Numbered from the stretch's first letter, positions 52,211 through 60,759 are shown. The stretch: DNA of 64,000 nucleotides from Mycobacterium shinjukuense (GCF_010730055.1 NZ_AP022575.1:1798001-1862000), one strand, 5' to 3'. The notes: generated from the letters alone by a model not told the origin. Translations and numbers: made by a program.

Positions 52211-53431
52211 TCAGCCGGTGATGGTGCACGGCGTTGCCGGCGGGTAGGTGCCCGACACCGGTCGCGGCCGTCCCCGCGGCGGCCATGGTTGCAGACCCAT
52301 GTTGGCCAGATACCGCACCGGGCTGGTGTGGCCGCCGTCGACGTGAACCTCGAAATGTAGGTAACCGTCTGCTGAATCGGCTTCCCGACCGATCGCACCG
52401 ATGCGGGCGCCCGCGTCGATTCGATCGGCGACGCCAATGCCCCGCCGGTCGTCGGATCGGAACACATAGACGGTGTCGACGTTCCCGGTGGAGATCGTCA
52501 CCGACCACAGTCCGTTGTCGTCGAGATTGTCTGCGCGACAAACGATTCCGGATGTAACGGCATGTATCGGAGTGCCCGGCTGGGCGGCGAAGTCGACGCC
52601 GGGGTGAAAGGCATCCGCTCGGGGTCCATACCCGCAACCGACCGCCAGTTGGTCCCGGTCGATGGGCAGCCGCGTCCCCGGTTCGGCAGGGTCGAAGTCT
52701 CCGCGGCGGCGCCGCCGGTAGTCGGCGATCAACAGGTCGATCTCGTCGGATGCGTAACCGAACAACAGGGCCCGGTCATAGGGAACGCCGAAGTTCAATC
52801 GACAGTCCGGGTCCAGCCTGCGGTAGTGCTCGACCTTGGCGATCCGCTCAGCGAGGCTGGCCCACCCGGTGTGCACCAGCCGAATCTCATTCACTAGCCC
52901 GATGCCACCGTGCTCGGTGATGTTGGCGGGCCAGTGCGGGTTGTGGATTGCCCGGGTTCCCGCGCGCAATCCCGGGTGCCAGCGCCAAAATGGCCCGCGT
53001 ACCGATTCCCCGGTTCCCATGATCGGGATCATGTCCGGGTAATCGGGGTCATCCCAGGTGGGAATCATCGGACACATCAGCGCCGCCACGTCGTCCGGTG
53101 TGCCCGCCAGGACGTCGCGGATATCGACGTCGGCCTCGACCACCTGATCGGAATCGATCATCACGATCCAATCGGGGCGGCAGAAATCGGCCATTCGATA
53201 CATCAATTCCAGCCCGGGCGGCTCCGGGATCAGCCACGCCGTTGCCGGCAGATCCGAACGGGCGTGGACCACGTTCGTCACCGCAGGGTGCTGGGCCAAG
53301 ATTTGGGCGGTGTTGTCGGTGCTGCGGTCCTCGATCACGTAGATGTCATCACACCAGCCGGACAACGAGTCCAAAACTCGGGGCAACACATCGGCACCGT
53401 TCTGCACACGGAACAGCCCCAGAATCCGCAT
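52211..53431 (-). CDS. Glycosyltransferase family 2-like protein fused to an M23 (LytM) domain
   Basis: A 406-residue two-domain protein. Residues 1 to about 235 are GT2-like: MRILGLFRVQNGADVLPRVL, VIEDRSTDNT and IDSD (92-95) as the nucleotide-sugar/metal DxD-type motif. Residues about 255-385 form an M23 fold: FHPGVDFAAQPGTPIHAVTSG with His276 and Asp280 as zinc ligands and His359 in DGYLHFEV as the third. The His that normally precedes by two (HLH) is Tyr357, so peptidase activity may be weakened. There is no signal peptide. The gene starts 12 bp after ileS and may be read from the same mRNA. I know of no M. tuberculosis counterpart. Confidence 0.82.
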   Translation of the reverse strand: MRILGLFRVQNGADVLPRVLDSLSGWCDDIYVIEDRSTDNTAQILAQHPAVTNVVHARSDLPATAWLIPEPPGLELMYRMADFCRPDWIVMIDSDQVVEADVDIRDVLAGTPDDVAALMCPMIPTWDDPDYPDMIPIMGTGESVRGPFWRWHPGLRAGTRAIHNPHWPANITEHGGIGLVNEIRLVHTGWASLAERIAKVEHYRRLDPDCRLNFGVPYDRALLFGYASDEIDLLIADYRRRRRGDFDPAEPGTRLPIDRDQLAVGCGYGPRADAFHPGVDFAAQPGTPIHAVTSGIVCRADNLDDNGLWSVTISTGNVDTVYVFRSDDRRGIGVADRIDAGARIGAIGREADSADGYLHFEVHVDGGHTSPVRYLANMGLQPWPPRGRPRPVSGTYPPATPCTITG

Positions 53432-53443
53432 CGTCCCCTCCGT

Positions 53444-56400
53444 TCACCCACGTCGGGCAGCCGCTTCATCCTTGGCGATGCACACCCGCACACCGTCGCC
53501 GATCTCCACCGGATCGGCCGGCTCACCGAATTCGAAGCTGGTGGCCAGGATTTCGCCGGCGATCAGGTCACGGTGGGTGAGCGCCCAGTCTCGGCGCCCG
53601 GCGGGCACCGACATCACCACCCGGATGCGGTCGGAAACATCGAGGCCGGTCGACTTGCGTAGCTCCTGCAGCTCGCGGATGCGATCCTTGGCCCAGCCCT
53701 CGGCCTCCAGCTCGGGTGTCACCGTGCCGTCCAGGACGACAAGGCCGACGCCGTCGGGCAGGGCCACCGTGAACTCCGGATCGGCCGCCACCAGCCGGGA
53801 GCTGTATTCCTCGGGCCGCAGCAGCGCCGGACCCGCCGTCAGGGTGCCGTCGGGGTTGACGACGCCTTCACCGGCCTTGACCGCCTTGATGGCGGCCTGA
53901 ACGTCCTTGCCCAGCCGGGGCCCGGCCGCGCGGGCGTTGACGGTGAGCTCGAAGCGGCCATAGGTGTCGATCGCGTCGGTCAGCTCGACCTGCTTGACGT
54001 TGAGTTCGTCACCGATCAGATCTGTGAAGGGCTTCAGCCGTTGCGGGTTCTTCACTGCCACAGTTAACTTCGGCAACGGCAGGCGCACCCGCAGCTTCTT
54101 GGCCTTGCGCAGCGAGGACGCCGCCGAGCACACTTCCCGGACCTGGTCCATGACGTCTACCAGGTCGGTGTCCGCGGGCAGCTCGCCGGCCTGTGGCCAG
54201 TCCGTCAGATGCACCGAACGCCCGCCCGTGAGTCCACGCCAGATGACCTCGGTGGTCAACGGCAGCAGCGGCGCGGCCAGCCGCGCGGTCACCTCCAGCA
54301 CGGTATGCAGCGTGTCAATTGCGTCGCCGTCCTCTTCCCAGAACCGTGACCGCGACCGTCGCACATACCAATTCGTCAACGCCTCGGTAAACTGCCGCAG
54401 CTGGTCGCAGGCCCCGGAGATGTCGCACACCTCCATCGCCTGGCTGAGATCGTCGCGCAGCGCGGCCAACTTGGCCAGGATGTAGCGATCCAGCACATGC
54501 GGCGAATCGGTGCGCCAGGCACCGACCTTGGGTGCGTAGAGGACCAGGAAGCTGTAGGCGTTCCACAACGGCAGCAACACCTGCCGCGCGCCGTCACGGA
54601 TACCCTGTTCGGTGACAATCAGGTTGCCGCCACGCAGAATCGGTGACGCCATCAGGAACCATCGCATGGCATCGGAGCCGTCGCGCTCGAAAACCTCGGT
54701 CACGTCCGGGTAGTTGCGCAGCGACTTGCTCATCTTCTGACCGTCCGAACCGAGCACGATCCCATGCGCCACACAGGTTTTGAATGCTGGTCGGTCGAAC
54801 AGCGCGGTAGCCAGCACATGCAGCGTGTAAAACCAGCCACGCGTCTGCCCGATGTACTCGACGATGAAATCGCCGGGATAGTGACCCTGGAACCACTCCT
54901 CGTTCTCGAACGGGTAGTGCACCTGGGCGTACGGCATGGAGCCCGAGTCGAACCACACGTCGAGCACGTCGGGGATGCGGCGCATCGTGCTACGGCCGGT
55001 GGGATCGTCGGGGTTGGGGCGGGTGAGTTCGTCGATGTAGGGCCGGTGCAAATTGGTTGGCCGCACCCCGAAGTCGCGCTCCAGCTCGTCGAGGCTGCCG
55101 TACACGTCGATGCGCGGATAGGCCGGGTCGTCGGACTTCCACACCGGGATTGGCGTGCCCCAGTAGCGGTTTCGCGAGATCGACCAGTCACGAGCGCCCT
55201 GCAGCCACTTGCCGAACTGGCCGTCCTTGACGTGGTCGGGATACCAGGTGATCTGCCGGTTCAGTTCCACCATGCGGTCCCGGAATTTGGTCACCGTGAC
55301 AAACCATGACGACACCGCCCGGTAGATCAGCGGGTTACGGCAGCGCCAGCAGTGCGGGTAGGGGTGCTCGTAGGTTTCGTGGCGGAGCAACACCGCGCCG
55401 TTGGCCGCCGCCGGCCCGCTCCGGTATTTCAGATCCCGGATGATGTCCGGGTTGGCGTCAAAAACATGCTGTCCCTGGTAATCCGGGACGGTGGCGTCGA
55501 ATCGCCCCTTGGAGTCGACCGGGGTGACCGGCACGATACCGACCGGGTCGGTGGTGGCCATGTCGTCCTCGCCGTAGGCCGGTGCCATGTGCACAATGCC
55601 GGTGCCGTCCTCGGTGGTCACGAAGTCACCCGAGAGCACTCGAAAAGCGTTGGGCGAGTCCATGAAATACGCGAAAGGAGGCAGATACCGAGCGCCCAGC
55701 AGCTGGGCGCCGCGGTAGCTGCCGAGCACCTCGGGCTCATCGCCGAGTTCGCGCGCGTAGGCGGCCAGCCGTGCCTGCGCCAGCACCACACGACGATCAC
55801 CGGCCCTGACCTGTACATAGGTCACGTCGGGATGGACGGCCACCGCGAGGTTCGCCGGCAGGGTCCACGGTGTGGTCGTCCACACCAACAGGTAGGCGCC
55901 GTCAAGTTCGCCGTCCACCACCTTCAAGCCGACCGTGATCGCGGGGTCTTGGCGGCTTTGGTAGATGTCGTCGTCCATCCGCAGTTCGTGATTGGACAAC
56001 GGGGTCTCGTCGCGCCAGCAGTAGGGCAACACCCGGTAGCCCTCATAGGCCAGGCCCTTGTCCCACAGCTGTTTGAACGCCCAGATCACCGACTCCATGT
56101 AGGACCGATCGAGTGTCTTGTAGTCGTTGTCGAAGTCGACCCAGCGGGCCTGGCGGGTCACATATGCCTGCCACTCGTCGGTGTAGCGCAACACCGACGC
56201 CCGGCAGGCGTCGTTGAACGCGGCGATGCCCATGGTGTCGATCTGGGACTTGTCGGTGATGCCCAGTTGGCGTTCGACTTCGAGTTCGGCGGGCAGCCCG
56301 TGGGTGTCCCAGCCGAAGCGGCGCTCCACCTTATAGCCGCGCATGGTGCGATACCTCGGCACGATGTCCTTGACGTAACCGGTGAGCAGGTGCCCATAGT

Positions 56401-56590
56401 GCGGCAGGCCGTTGGCAAATGGGGGCCCGTCGTAGAAGACGTACTCCGGCGCACCCTCCCGGCGGGCGATGCTGGCACGGAAGGTGTCGTCGCGGAACCA
56501 GTGGTCAAGGACCTCGAGCTCGAGTGCCGGGAAGTCGGGTGCCCCGCCGGCCGGCTTCGGATACGCCCGGCGGTCAGCGTTCTCGGTCAA
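53444..56590 (-). CDS. ileS: Isoleucyl-tRNA synthetase
   Basis: A 1048-residue class Ia synthetase. The HIGH motif is HYGH (64-67) in NGLPHYGHLL and the KMSKS motif is Lys619-Ser623 in GQKMSKSLRNYPD. The CP1 editing domain lies between (VWTTTPWTLPANLAV, TGIVHMAPAYGEDD). It is of the eukaryote-like IleRS type found in mycobacteria. The start is TTG at 56590, which follows GGGAG in a leader carrying a T-box riboswitch. M. tuberculosis IleS has 1041 residues. Confidence 0.96.
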   Translation of the reverse strand: MTENADRRAYPKPAGGAPDFPALELEVLDHWFRDDTFRASIARREGAPEYVFYDGPPFANGLPHYGHLLTGYVKDIVPRYRTMRGYKVERRFGWDTHGLPAELEVERQLGITDKSQIDTMGIAAFNDACRASVLRYTDEWQAYVTRQARWVDFDNDYKTLDRSYMESVIWAFKQLWDKGLAYEGYRVLPYCWRDETPLSNHELRMDDDIYQSRQDPAITVGLKVVDGELDGAYLLVWTTTPWTLPANLAVAVHPDVTYVQVRAGDRRVVLAQARLAAYARELGDEPEVLGSYRGAQLLGARYLPPFAYFMDSPNAFRVLSGDFVTTEDGTGIVHMAPAYGEDDMATTDPVGIVPVTPVDSKGRFDATVPDYQGQHVFDANPDIIRDLKYRSGPAAANGAVLLRHETYEHPYPHCWRCRNPLIYRAVSSWFVTVTKFRDRMVELNRQITWYPDHVKDGQFGKWLQGARDWSISRNRYWGTPIPVWKSDDPAYPRIDVYGSLDELERDFGVRPTNLHRPYIDELTRPNPDDPTGRSTMRRIPDVLDVWFDSGSMPYAQVHYPFENEEWFQGHYPGDFIVEYIGQTRGWFYTLHVLATALFDRPAFKTCVAHGIVLGSDGQKMSKSLRNYPDVTEVFERDGSDAMRWFLMASPILRGGNLIVTEQGIRDGARQVLLPLWNAYSFLVLYAPKVGAWRTDSPHVLDRYILAKLAALRDDLSQAMEVCDISGACDQLRQFTEALTNWYVRRSRSRFWEEDGDAIDTLHTVLEVTARLAAPLLPLTTEVIWRGLTGGRSVHLTDWPQAGELPADTDLVDVMDQVREVCSAASSLRKAKKLRVRLPLPKLTVAVKNPQRLKPFTDLIGDELNVKQVELTDAIDTYGRFELTVNARAAGPRLGKDVQAAIKAVKAGEGVVNPDGTLTAGPALLRPEEYSSRLVAADPEFTVALPDGVGLVVLDGTVTPELEAEGWAKDRIRELQELRKSTGLDVSDRIRVVMSVPAGRRDWALTHRDLIAGEILATSFEFGEPADPVEIGDGVRVCIAKDEAAARRG

Positions 56591-56840
56591 AGTGCGTCGT
56601 CTCCCTGTGCCGTTAACGGCGCTGCGCGCCTGTGCTCAGGCCCGGGGACGACGCCACGCTGGTGTGCGAACGCCGCGGTACCACCCCGCTTGCCACGCTC
56701 ACGCGTGACCGCTCGACTGCGGGCTGTGACGGGCCCACCCGTTCGGTTCTACTGGGCCAGGCTGGCTGTTCTTCCGAAGGCTTCCCGGTGATGGCCGGAT
56801 CGACGCCGTTGGGTCGATTCTACCGAAGCCCCGCATACCC
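56591..56840 (-). promoter_or_regulatory. T-box riboswitch of ileS (translational type)
   Basis: On the minus strand the T-box core GGGGTGGTACCGCGG lies at 56687-56673. Upstream is a short stem I region with the Ile specifier ATC (56792-56790) in GGCCATCACCGGGAAGCC. Downstream, GTCGTCCCC (56652-56644) can pair with GGGAGACGAC (56605-56596), which contains the Shine-Dalgarno sequence, so the RNA should sequester the ribosome binding site unless uncharged tRNA-Ile binds. This is the known ultrashort actinobacterial ileS T-box. Confidence 0.93.
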
Positions 56841-56936
56841 GAACCACGGTGGCGAGATCCCCTTCGATCACGGTGGCGGGCACACCATCGCCTGCAGCGA
56901 CTTGACTCCCGCCACCGGTGGGATCGCCGGCTGGGC

Positions 56937-57170
56937 TTAGGCGTGGACGTCGAGCACGCCGATACGCCACAGCGCCGCGTACATGTGCCGCAGCGGAATG
57001 CTCAGCAAGCCGGCGGCGCCGTCCACCAGCGGGTCGCGGATGACGATGACCGGCCGGGTGTCACGCCGCCGCGTCACCTTCTGGGCGGCCTCGATGGGGG
57101 CCTCCTCGCGCACCACGTGCAGCCGCGGCGCGGGTGCTGCGGTTACCACTTCGTTCAAAGCTGCGGTCAT
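56937..57170 (-). CDS. Small conserved protein under M-box control (Rv1535-like)
   Basis: A 77-residue protein close to M. tuberculosis Rv1535, function unknown. The N-terminal half is charged (VVREEAPIEAAQKVTRRRD); the C-terminal half has a hydrophobic stretch (LLSIPLRHMYAALWRIGVL) that may be an amphipathic or membrane-associated helix. AGGAGGCG precedes the ATG. The gene lies between an M-box leader and the ileS T-box. Its leader implies that it is made when magnesium is low. Confidence 0.8.
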   Translation of the reverse strand: MTAALNEVVTAAPAPRLHVVREEAPIEAAQKVTRRRDTRPVIVIRDPLVDGAAGLLSIPLRHMYAALWRIGVLDVHA

Positions 57171-57457
57171 GATCGCCTCCTGGACGTTTCGAAACGAGCG
57201 CTAGTGGACTGACCTGATCTGACGTGGTCCCGTCCAGAACGGTTCCAATCCAGGAAGGCTGGCTGGCGGCACGACTCAGCGGCGAACCTCGGGCCGGAGA
57301 CCGGATGGGGACGAGACGGAGCCCGGATATCGATCCGGACTATCACCGGAAGTCATTCGTCCCTCACCTCCTCACGGTCATGACGCGTGCGGTACCTACA
57401 CGATCCGCGCACACCAGGGGGTACCGAAATGCGGCGACTGCCGCGATCCGCACCCCA
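57171..57457 (-). other. Leader between the M-box and the Rv1535-like gene
   Basis: About 287 nt of untranslated leader. It contains several possible stems (for example GGATCGATATCC near 57322-57335) and a purine-rich GAGGAGG near 57367-57373 without a clear ORF. Its length is unusual for an M-box expression platform. I cannot identify a U-rich terminator in it. Confidence 0.5.
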
Positions 57458-57613
57458 CTCGTCAGAGCTTTGGCACCACACGACGTGTCCGGGAAGACCG
57501 GAAGCCACCTGGGCTCAACCCTTAAGCCGGGAGGAGCTGTCCTGACCCGGGGCGTCTCTCGACGTTCGGGGTCAGTGGCCTGTGTTCGGGTAGCCGCCTC
57601 ACCTAACGAGGTG
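57458..57613 (-). promoter_or_regulatory. M-box (ykoK) magnesium riboswitch
   Basis: On the minus strand the conserved start CTCGTTAGGTGAGGC (57611-57597), the internal GACGCC and GGGTCA segments, and the closing GTGCCAAAGCTCTGACGAG (57476-57458) match the M-box consensus in order. The terminal CTCGT and ACGAG close P1. In M. tuberculosis an M-box precedes Rv1535. Mg2+ binding should reduce expression of the downstream gene. Confidence 0.88.
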
Positions 57614-57755
57614 CTTGCCCGACCGATCATGCCCGACCCATGCCACTCGGTCAACGACATCGTGACCAGGTTGCCGATTTTGTGCCCATTCGGCATCCAA
57701 GTTGACAGCGGTTACCCAGGTTCCCTTCCTGCCCGGCCGCAGCTGTCGTCCGAGG

Positions 57756-58472
57756 TCAACGCGCCGAAAGAGCGGACGAATCCGTCGTCGACTCGAGCCC
57801 GGGCGCCGGTGGGCGCGGGCGCAGCCCGTCAAGCACCAGCGAGACCACGAAATCCGCCACCTGGGCCGCGGCGACCCCGTCGTCGGTGCTCAGCCGCCGG
57901 TGCGCCAACTGGCCCACCAGCGCCGCCAGCGTATACGCCACCATCCGGGGCGGGGCCGTTATCACCTCACCACGCTCTTGAGCGGCGACGACACCGGCCT
58001 CGATGTCGTCGATGAACCGCTCGTAGATTCCACCAAGGTGCTTTTCGAATCGGTCACCAAGCGCATGGGCGTCGCGGAACAACAACCGGACGGTGGCCCG
58101 GTCGGCTTCGAAAAACTCGAAGGTGGCCTGAACACAGGCCTGCAGGTAGGCCCGAAAGGGCACTTCTTTTCCGGTATCGCGCGCCCCGGCGTCGCGAGGC
58201 CCGGCGACCGCGGCCAGCGCCGCCGCGACATGAGCGCGCAACGCGGCCTCCTCGACGGCCATCAAGGCATGAAACAACGCGTCCTTGGAGTCGAAATACC
58301 AATAGATCAAGCCGTACGCCAGACCGGCCTGCTTGGCGATGTCTGCGACCGTGGTGGCATGAAAACCCTTGCGGGCAAAGACTTCTTTGGCCGCGGACAT
58401 GATCTCGTCGCGCCGTTGCGACTTCTCGTCCTCGCTGACCGCCCGGCGTCGTCGGGTGCCGGTGTCGCTCAT
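57756..58472 (-). CDS. TetR-family transcriptional regulator (Rv1534-like)
   Basis: A 238-residue one-component regulator. The HTH is in residues about 20-66 (IMSAAKEVFARKGFHATTVADIAKQAGLAYGLIYWYFDSKD in pieces), followed by an all-helical ligand domain. The effector is unknown; the adjacent nitronate monooxygenase, starting 6 bp upstream in the same direction, suggests an acyl or nitro compound. The inverted repeat at 59629 in the nearby divergent promoter is a candidate site. Confidence 0.85.
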   Translation of the reverse strand: MSDTGTRRRRAVSEDEKSQRRDEIMSAAKEVFARKGFHATTVADIAKQAGLAYGLIYWYFDSKDALFHALMAVEEAALRAHVAAALAAVAGPRDAGARDTGKEVPFRAYLQACVQATFEFFEADRATVRLLFRDAHALGDRFEKHLGGIYERFIDDIEAGVVAAQERGEVITAPPRMVAYTLAALVGQLAHRRLSTDDGVAAAQVADFVVSLVLDGLRPRPPAPGLESTTDSSALSAR

Positions 58473-58478
58473 CGGAGA

Positions 58479-59606
58479 TCACCGATCAACGAGCGCCTCC
58501 AACTGGCCGATGGTGTCGACGAATTCCTCGACCATGTCGAGCACCACCGTGCGCGCGGGCCGCACCCGGTCAAGCGATCCGACCACCTGGCCGACGAAGT
58601 AGGTCGCCAGCTCACGGGCCTTGGCGCCCGGATGACTGGCGGCCTGGTTGATGCGCATCTGCGGCTCGGTGACCAACGCGGTCTGCAGCGGCATGCCGAG
58701 GGGGTCGGGGCTATCGGGCCGGTCCCACTCGTCGGTCCAGGCGGTCCGCAGCATCCGCGCGGGTTTGCCGGTCAGTGACCGGGACCGCACCGTGTCCGAG
58801 GAGGTTGCGGCCAGGAACTTGTCCCTGACCACCGGGGGCGTCTCGGCTTCCTCGGTGGTCAGCCACACCGAACCGCACCACACCCCCTCGGCGCCCAGGG
58901 CCAGGGCCGCCGCGATCTGGCGGCCCCGGGCGATCCCCCCCGCGGCCAACACCGGCGTGGGCGACACCGCGTCCACCACCTCCGGAACCAGCACCATGGT
59001 CGCCACCTCGCCGGTGTGGCCGCCGGCCTCGGTGCCCTGCGCGACGATCAGGTCGACCCCGGCGGTCGCGTGCCGACGCGCATGGTGGGTGGTGCCGGCC
59101 AGCGCGGCCACCAGCACGTCGTGGTCGTGGGCCCGCTCGACAAGGTCGAGCGGCGGCGGCCCGAGCGCGCTGGCGATCAGCCTGATGTCGTGGGCGAAGG
59201 CGACATCCAGCAGCGGCCCATAGCCTTTCGGTGAGATGTTGAGCCCACCTCCAGACGGTGCGCGCTGCTGGTCGGGGGGAGCGGCAATGCCGTAGCGGGC
59301 CAGCAGATCCTCGACGAATGCGCGGTGCTCTGCCGGCAGCAGCTCCCGAACCCGCTGCGCGTCGATTCCGCCCTGTTCGGCGCCGACATACTTGGGCGGC
59401 AGCAGCAGGTCGACCCCGTACGGCCTACCGCCGGTCTGCCGCTCGATCCAGGTCAGTTCGCTGTCCAGCCGCTTGGGGCTGTGCGCGACGGCGCCCAGGA
59501 TCCCGAACCCACCCGCGTTGGACACCGCCGCCACGACGTCGCGGCAGTGGCTGAAGGCGCAGATCGGGAACTCGACGCCGAGCATTTCGGCCACTCTGGT
59601 CCGCAT
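58479..59606 (-). CDS. Nitronate monooxygenase / 2-nitropropane dioxygenase-like flavoprotein (Rv1533-like)
   Basis: A 375-residue FMN-dependent TIM-barrel enzyme, equal in length to M. tuberculosis Rv1533. VSNAGGFGILGA, AQGTEAGGHTGEVATMVLVPE and VLAAGGIARGRQIAAALALGAEGV are the FMN phosphate and substrate motifs. Members oxidise alkyl nitronates or related compounds, or act as enoyl reductases. ATG 59606 matches the conserved N-terminus (MRTRVAEMLGVEFPI); an upstream open stretch is not conserved. Operon with the TetR gene. Confidence 0.88.
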   Translation of the reverse strand: MRTRVAEMLGVEFPICAFSHCRDVVAAVSNAGGFGILGAVAHSPKRLDSELTWIERQTGGRPYGVDLLLPPKYVGAEQGGIDAQRVRELLPAEHRAFVEDLLARYGIAAPPDQQRAPSGGGLNISPKGYGPLLDVAFAHDIRLIASALGPPPLDLVERAHDHDVLVAALAGTTHHARRHATAGVDLIVAQGTEAGGHTGEVATMVLVPEVVDAVSPTPVLAAGGIARGRQIAAALALGAEGVWCGSVWLTTEEAETPPVVRDKFLAATSSDTVRSRSLTGKPARMLRTAWTDEWDRPDSPDPLGMPLQTALVTEPQMRINQAASHPGAKARELATYFVGQVVGSLDRVRPARTVVLDMVEEFVDTIGQLEALVDR

Positions 59607-59628
59607 GGCACCGACGCTATGAGCTATT

Positions 59629-59644
59629 GATTGATATGTCAATC
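59629..59644. promoter_or_regulatory. Inverted repeat in the Rv1533/Rv1532c divergent promoter
   Basis: GATTGA (59629-59634) and TCAATC (59639-59644) are separated by TATG. The repeat lies between divergent genes, and the TetR gene follows Rv1533-like. It is a candidate TetR operator by position only. Confidence 0.4.
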
Positions 59645-59665
59645 GAATACGGTAATCTTGCCGCC

Positions 59666-60100
59666 ATGGCCGAGCCGTTGACCGCCGAACAACAGCACGC
59701 ACGTCGCCAGGCCGTGCGGGACCTGATGACCAGGACGCCGTTCATCGGCGGACTCGGCATCGTGTTCGAACGATACGAACCCGACGACGTGACGATCCGG
59801 CTCCCGTTCCGCGCCAATCTCACCAACGACGGCACCTACTTTCACGGCGGGGTGATCGCGTCGGTGATGGACACCGCCGGCGCGGCCGCCGCCTGGTCCA
59901 ACCACGACTTCGACAAGGGCGCACGCGCCTCCACCGTCGCGATGAGCATCCAGTACACCGGTGCGGCCAAGGGCTGTGACCTGCTGTGCCATGCCCGCAC
60001 GGTGCGGCGCCGCAAGGAACTCATCTTCACCGAGATCACCGCGACCGATGCCGACGGCAACGTCGTCGCGCACGCGGTGCAAACCTATCGGATCGTCTGA
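59666..60100 (+). CDS. PaaI-type hotdog thioesterase (Rv1532c-like)
   Basis: A 144-residue hotdog-fold protein. FHGGVIASVMDTAGAAAAW is the PaaI signature, with the Gly-rich turn and active-site acidic residue, and VAMSIQYTGAAKGCDLLCHART forms the central strands. It should hydrolyse acyl-CoA thioesters; the substrate is unknown. ATG 59666 gives the family length. A -10 TAATCT (59653-59658) ends 7 bp upstream, so the mRNA is probably leaderless. The gene ends before a long terminator hairpin. Confidence 0.85.
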   Translation: MAEPLTAEQQHARRQAVRDLMTRTPFIGGLGIVFERYEPDDVTIRLPFRANLTNDGTYFHGGVIASVMDTAGAAAAWSNHDFDKGARASTVAMSIQYTGAAKGCDLLCHARTVRRRKELIFTEITATDADGNVVAHAVQTYRIV

Positions 60101-60114
60101 GCCGCACAACCTTC

Positions 60115-60176
60115 CGCGAACAGACGCAAACGCCCCCTTTTCGACCCGAAAATGGGGGCGTTTGCGTCTGTTCGCG
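60115..60176. terminator. Bidirectional hairpin terminator
   Basis: Perfect 23-bp outer arms (60115-60137 and 60154-60176) continue into an inner TTTTCG/CGAAAA stem with one bulged T and a 3-nt loop. It lies between two convergent genes, 14 bp after the thioesterase and 4 bp from the AhpD-like gene end. The core CAGACGCAAA is shared with the hairpin at 19173. Confidence 0.88.
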
Positions 60177-60180
60177 GGTG

Positions 60181-60759
60181 CTACCCGGGCCCCTGCCCGT
60201 CGGGTGGCCAGCTGGACACCCCGTCCTCCAGCGGCACCTCAAGGCTGTGCAGCAGCGACGCCACCATGCGCCACGCGCCGATGGCGGTGACCAGTTCGAT
60301 GAGAACTTTCGTGTCGCCGCTTAATTCGCGTTCACAAGCCGCCCAGCTCGCCGCGCTCACCGCGCCGTCGCGCACGACGTCGTCGGTGGCCGCCAGCACG
60401 GCTCGCTCGGTGGGCCCGAACCCGTTGTATTCCTGCCAGTCTCGCACGCCGAGCAGATCGTCGGCGGACACGCCAAGCCCGGAAGCTACCCGCCAGTGTT
60501 GGGTCCATTCGTAGTCGCATTTGGTGAGCCAGCCGATCCGCATGATCACCAGCTCGCGCAACCGGCGGTCCAGGGCACCATGCCACAACATGGTGGCGAG
60601 CAGGTCGTTGAAGACCGCCGCCAGTCGCGGATGGTTCAGCAACACCTGGAAGATGCTGAGCTCGGCCATGTAGTCGGGCACACCGGCTTCATCAGCGGCG
60701 GCCTTGGCCTCGTCGAGCGGCAACAGCGGAACCCGGCTGGGCTTCCTGGGTGAGGTCAT
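60181..60759 (-). CDS. Carboxymuconolactone decarboxylase/AhpD-like protein (Rv1531-like)
   Basis: A 192-residue AhpD-like all-helical protein. The segment RLRELVIMRIGWLTKCDYEWTQHWRVA corresponds to the CMD core, but the second Cys of the AhpD CxxC is Glu-Trp here (CDYEW), so peroxidase activity is doubtful. The function may be a decarboxylase-like or unknown step. It starts inside the adh stop (ATGA overlap). Operon fadD24-adh-this gene. Confidence 0.85.
   Translation of the reverse strand: MTSPRKPSRVPLLPLDEAKAAADEAGVPDYMAELSIFQVLLNHPRLAAVFNDLLATMLWHGALDRRLRELVIMRIGWLTKCDYEWTQHWRVASGLGVSADDLLGVRDWQEYNGFGPTERAVLAATDDVVRDGAVSAASWAACERELSGDTKVLIELVTAIGAWRMVASLLHSLEVPLEDGVSSWPPDGQGPG

Noticed and set aside
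55352..56791. 479-codon plus-strand ORF antisense to ileS and its T-box
   Set aside because: Covers a known gene and a structured RNA leader on the other strand.
57224..58015. 263-codon plus-strand ORF across the M-box and the TetR gene end
   Set aside because: It overlaps a conserved riboswitch and a TetR gene on the opposite strand and has no coding support.
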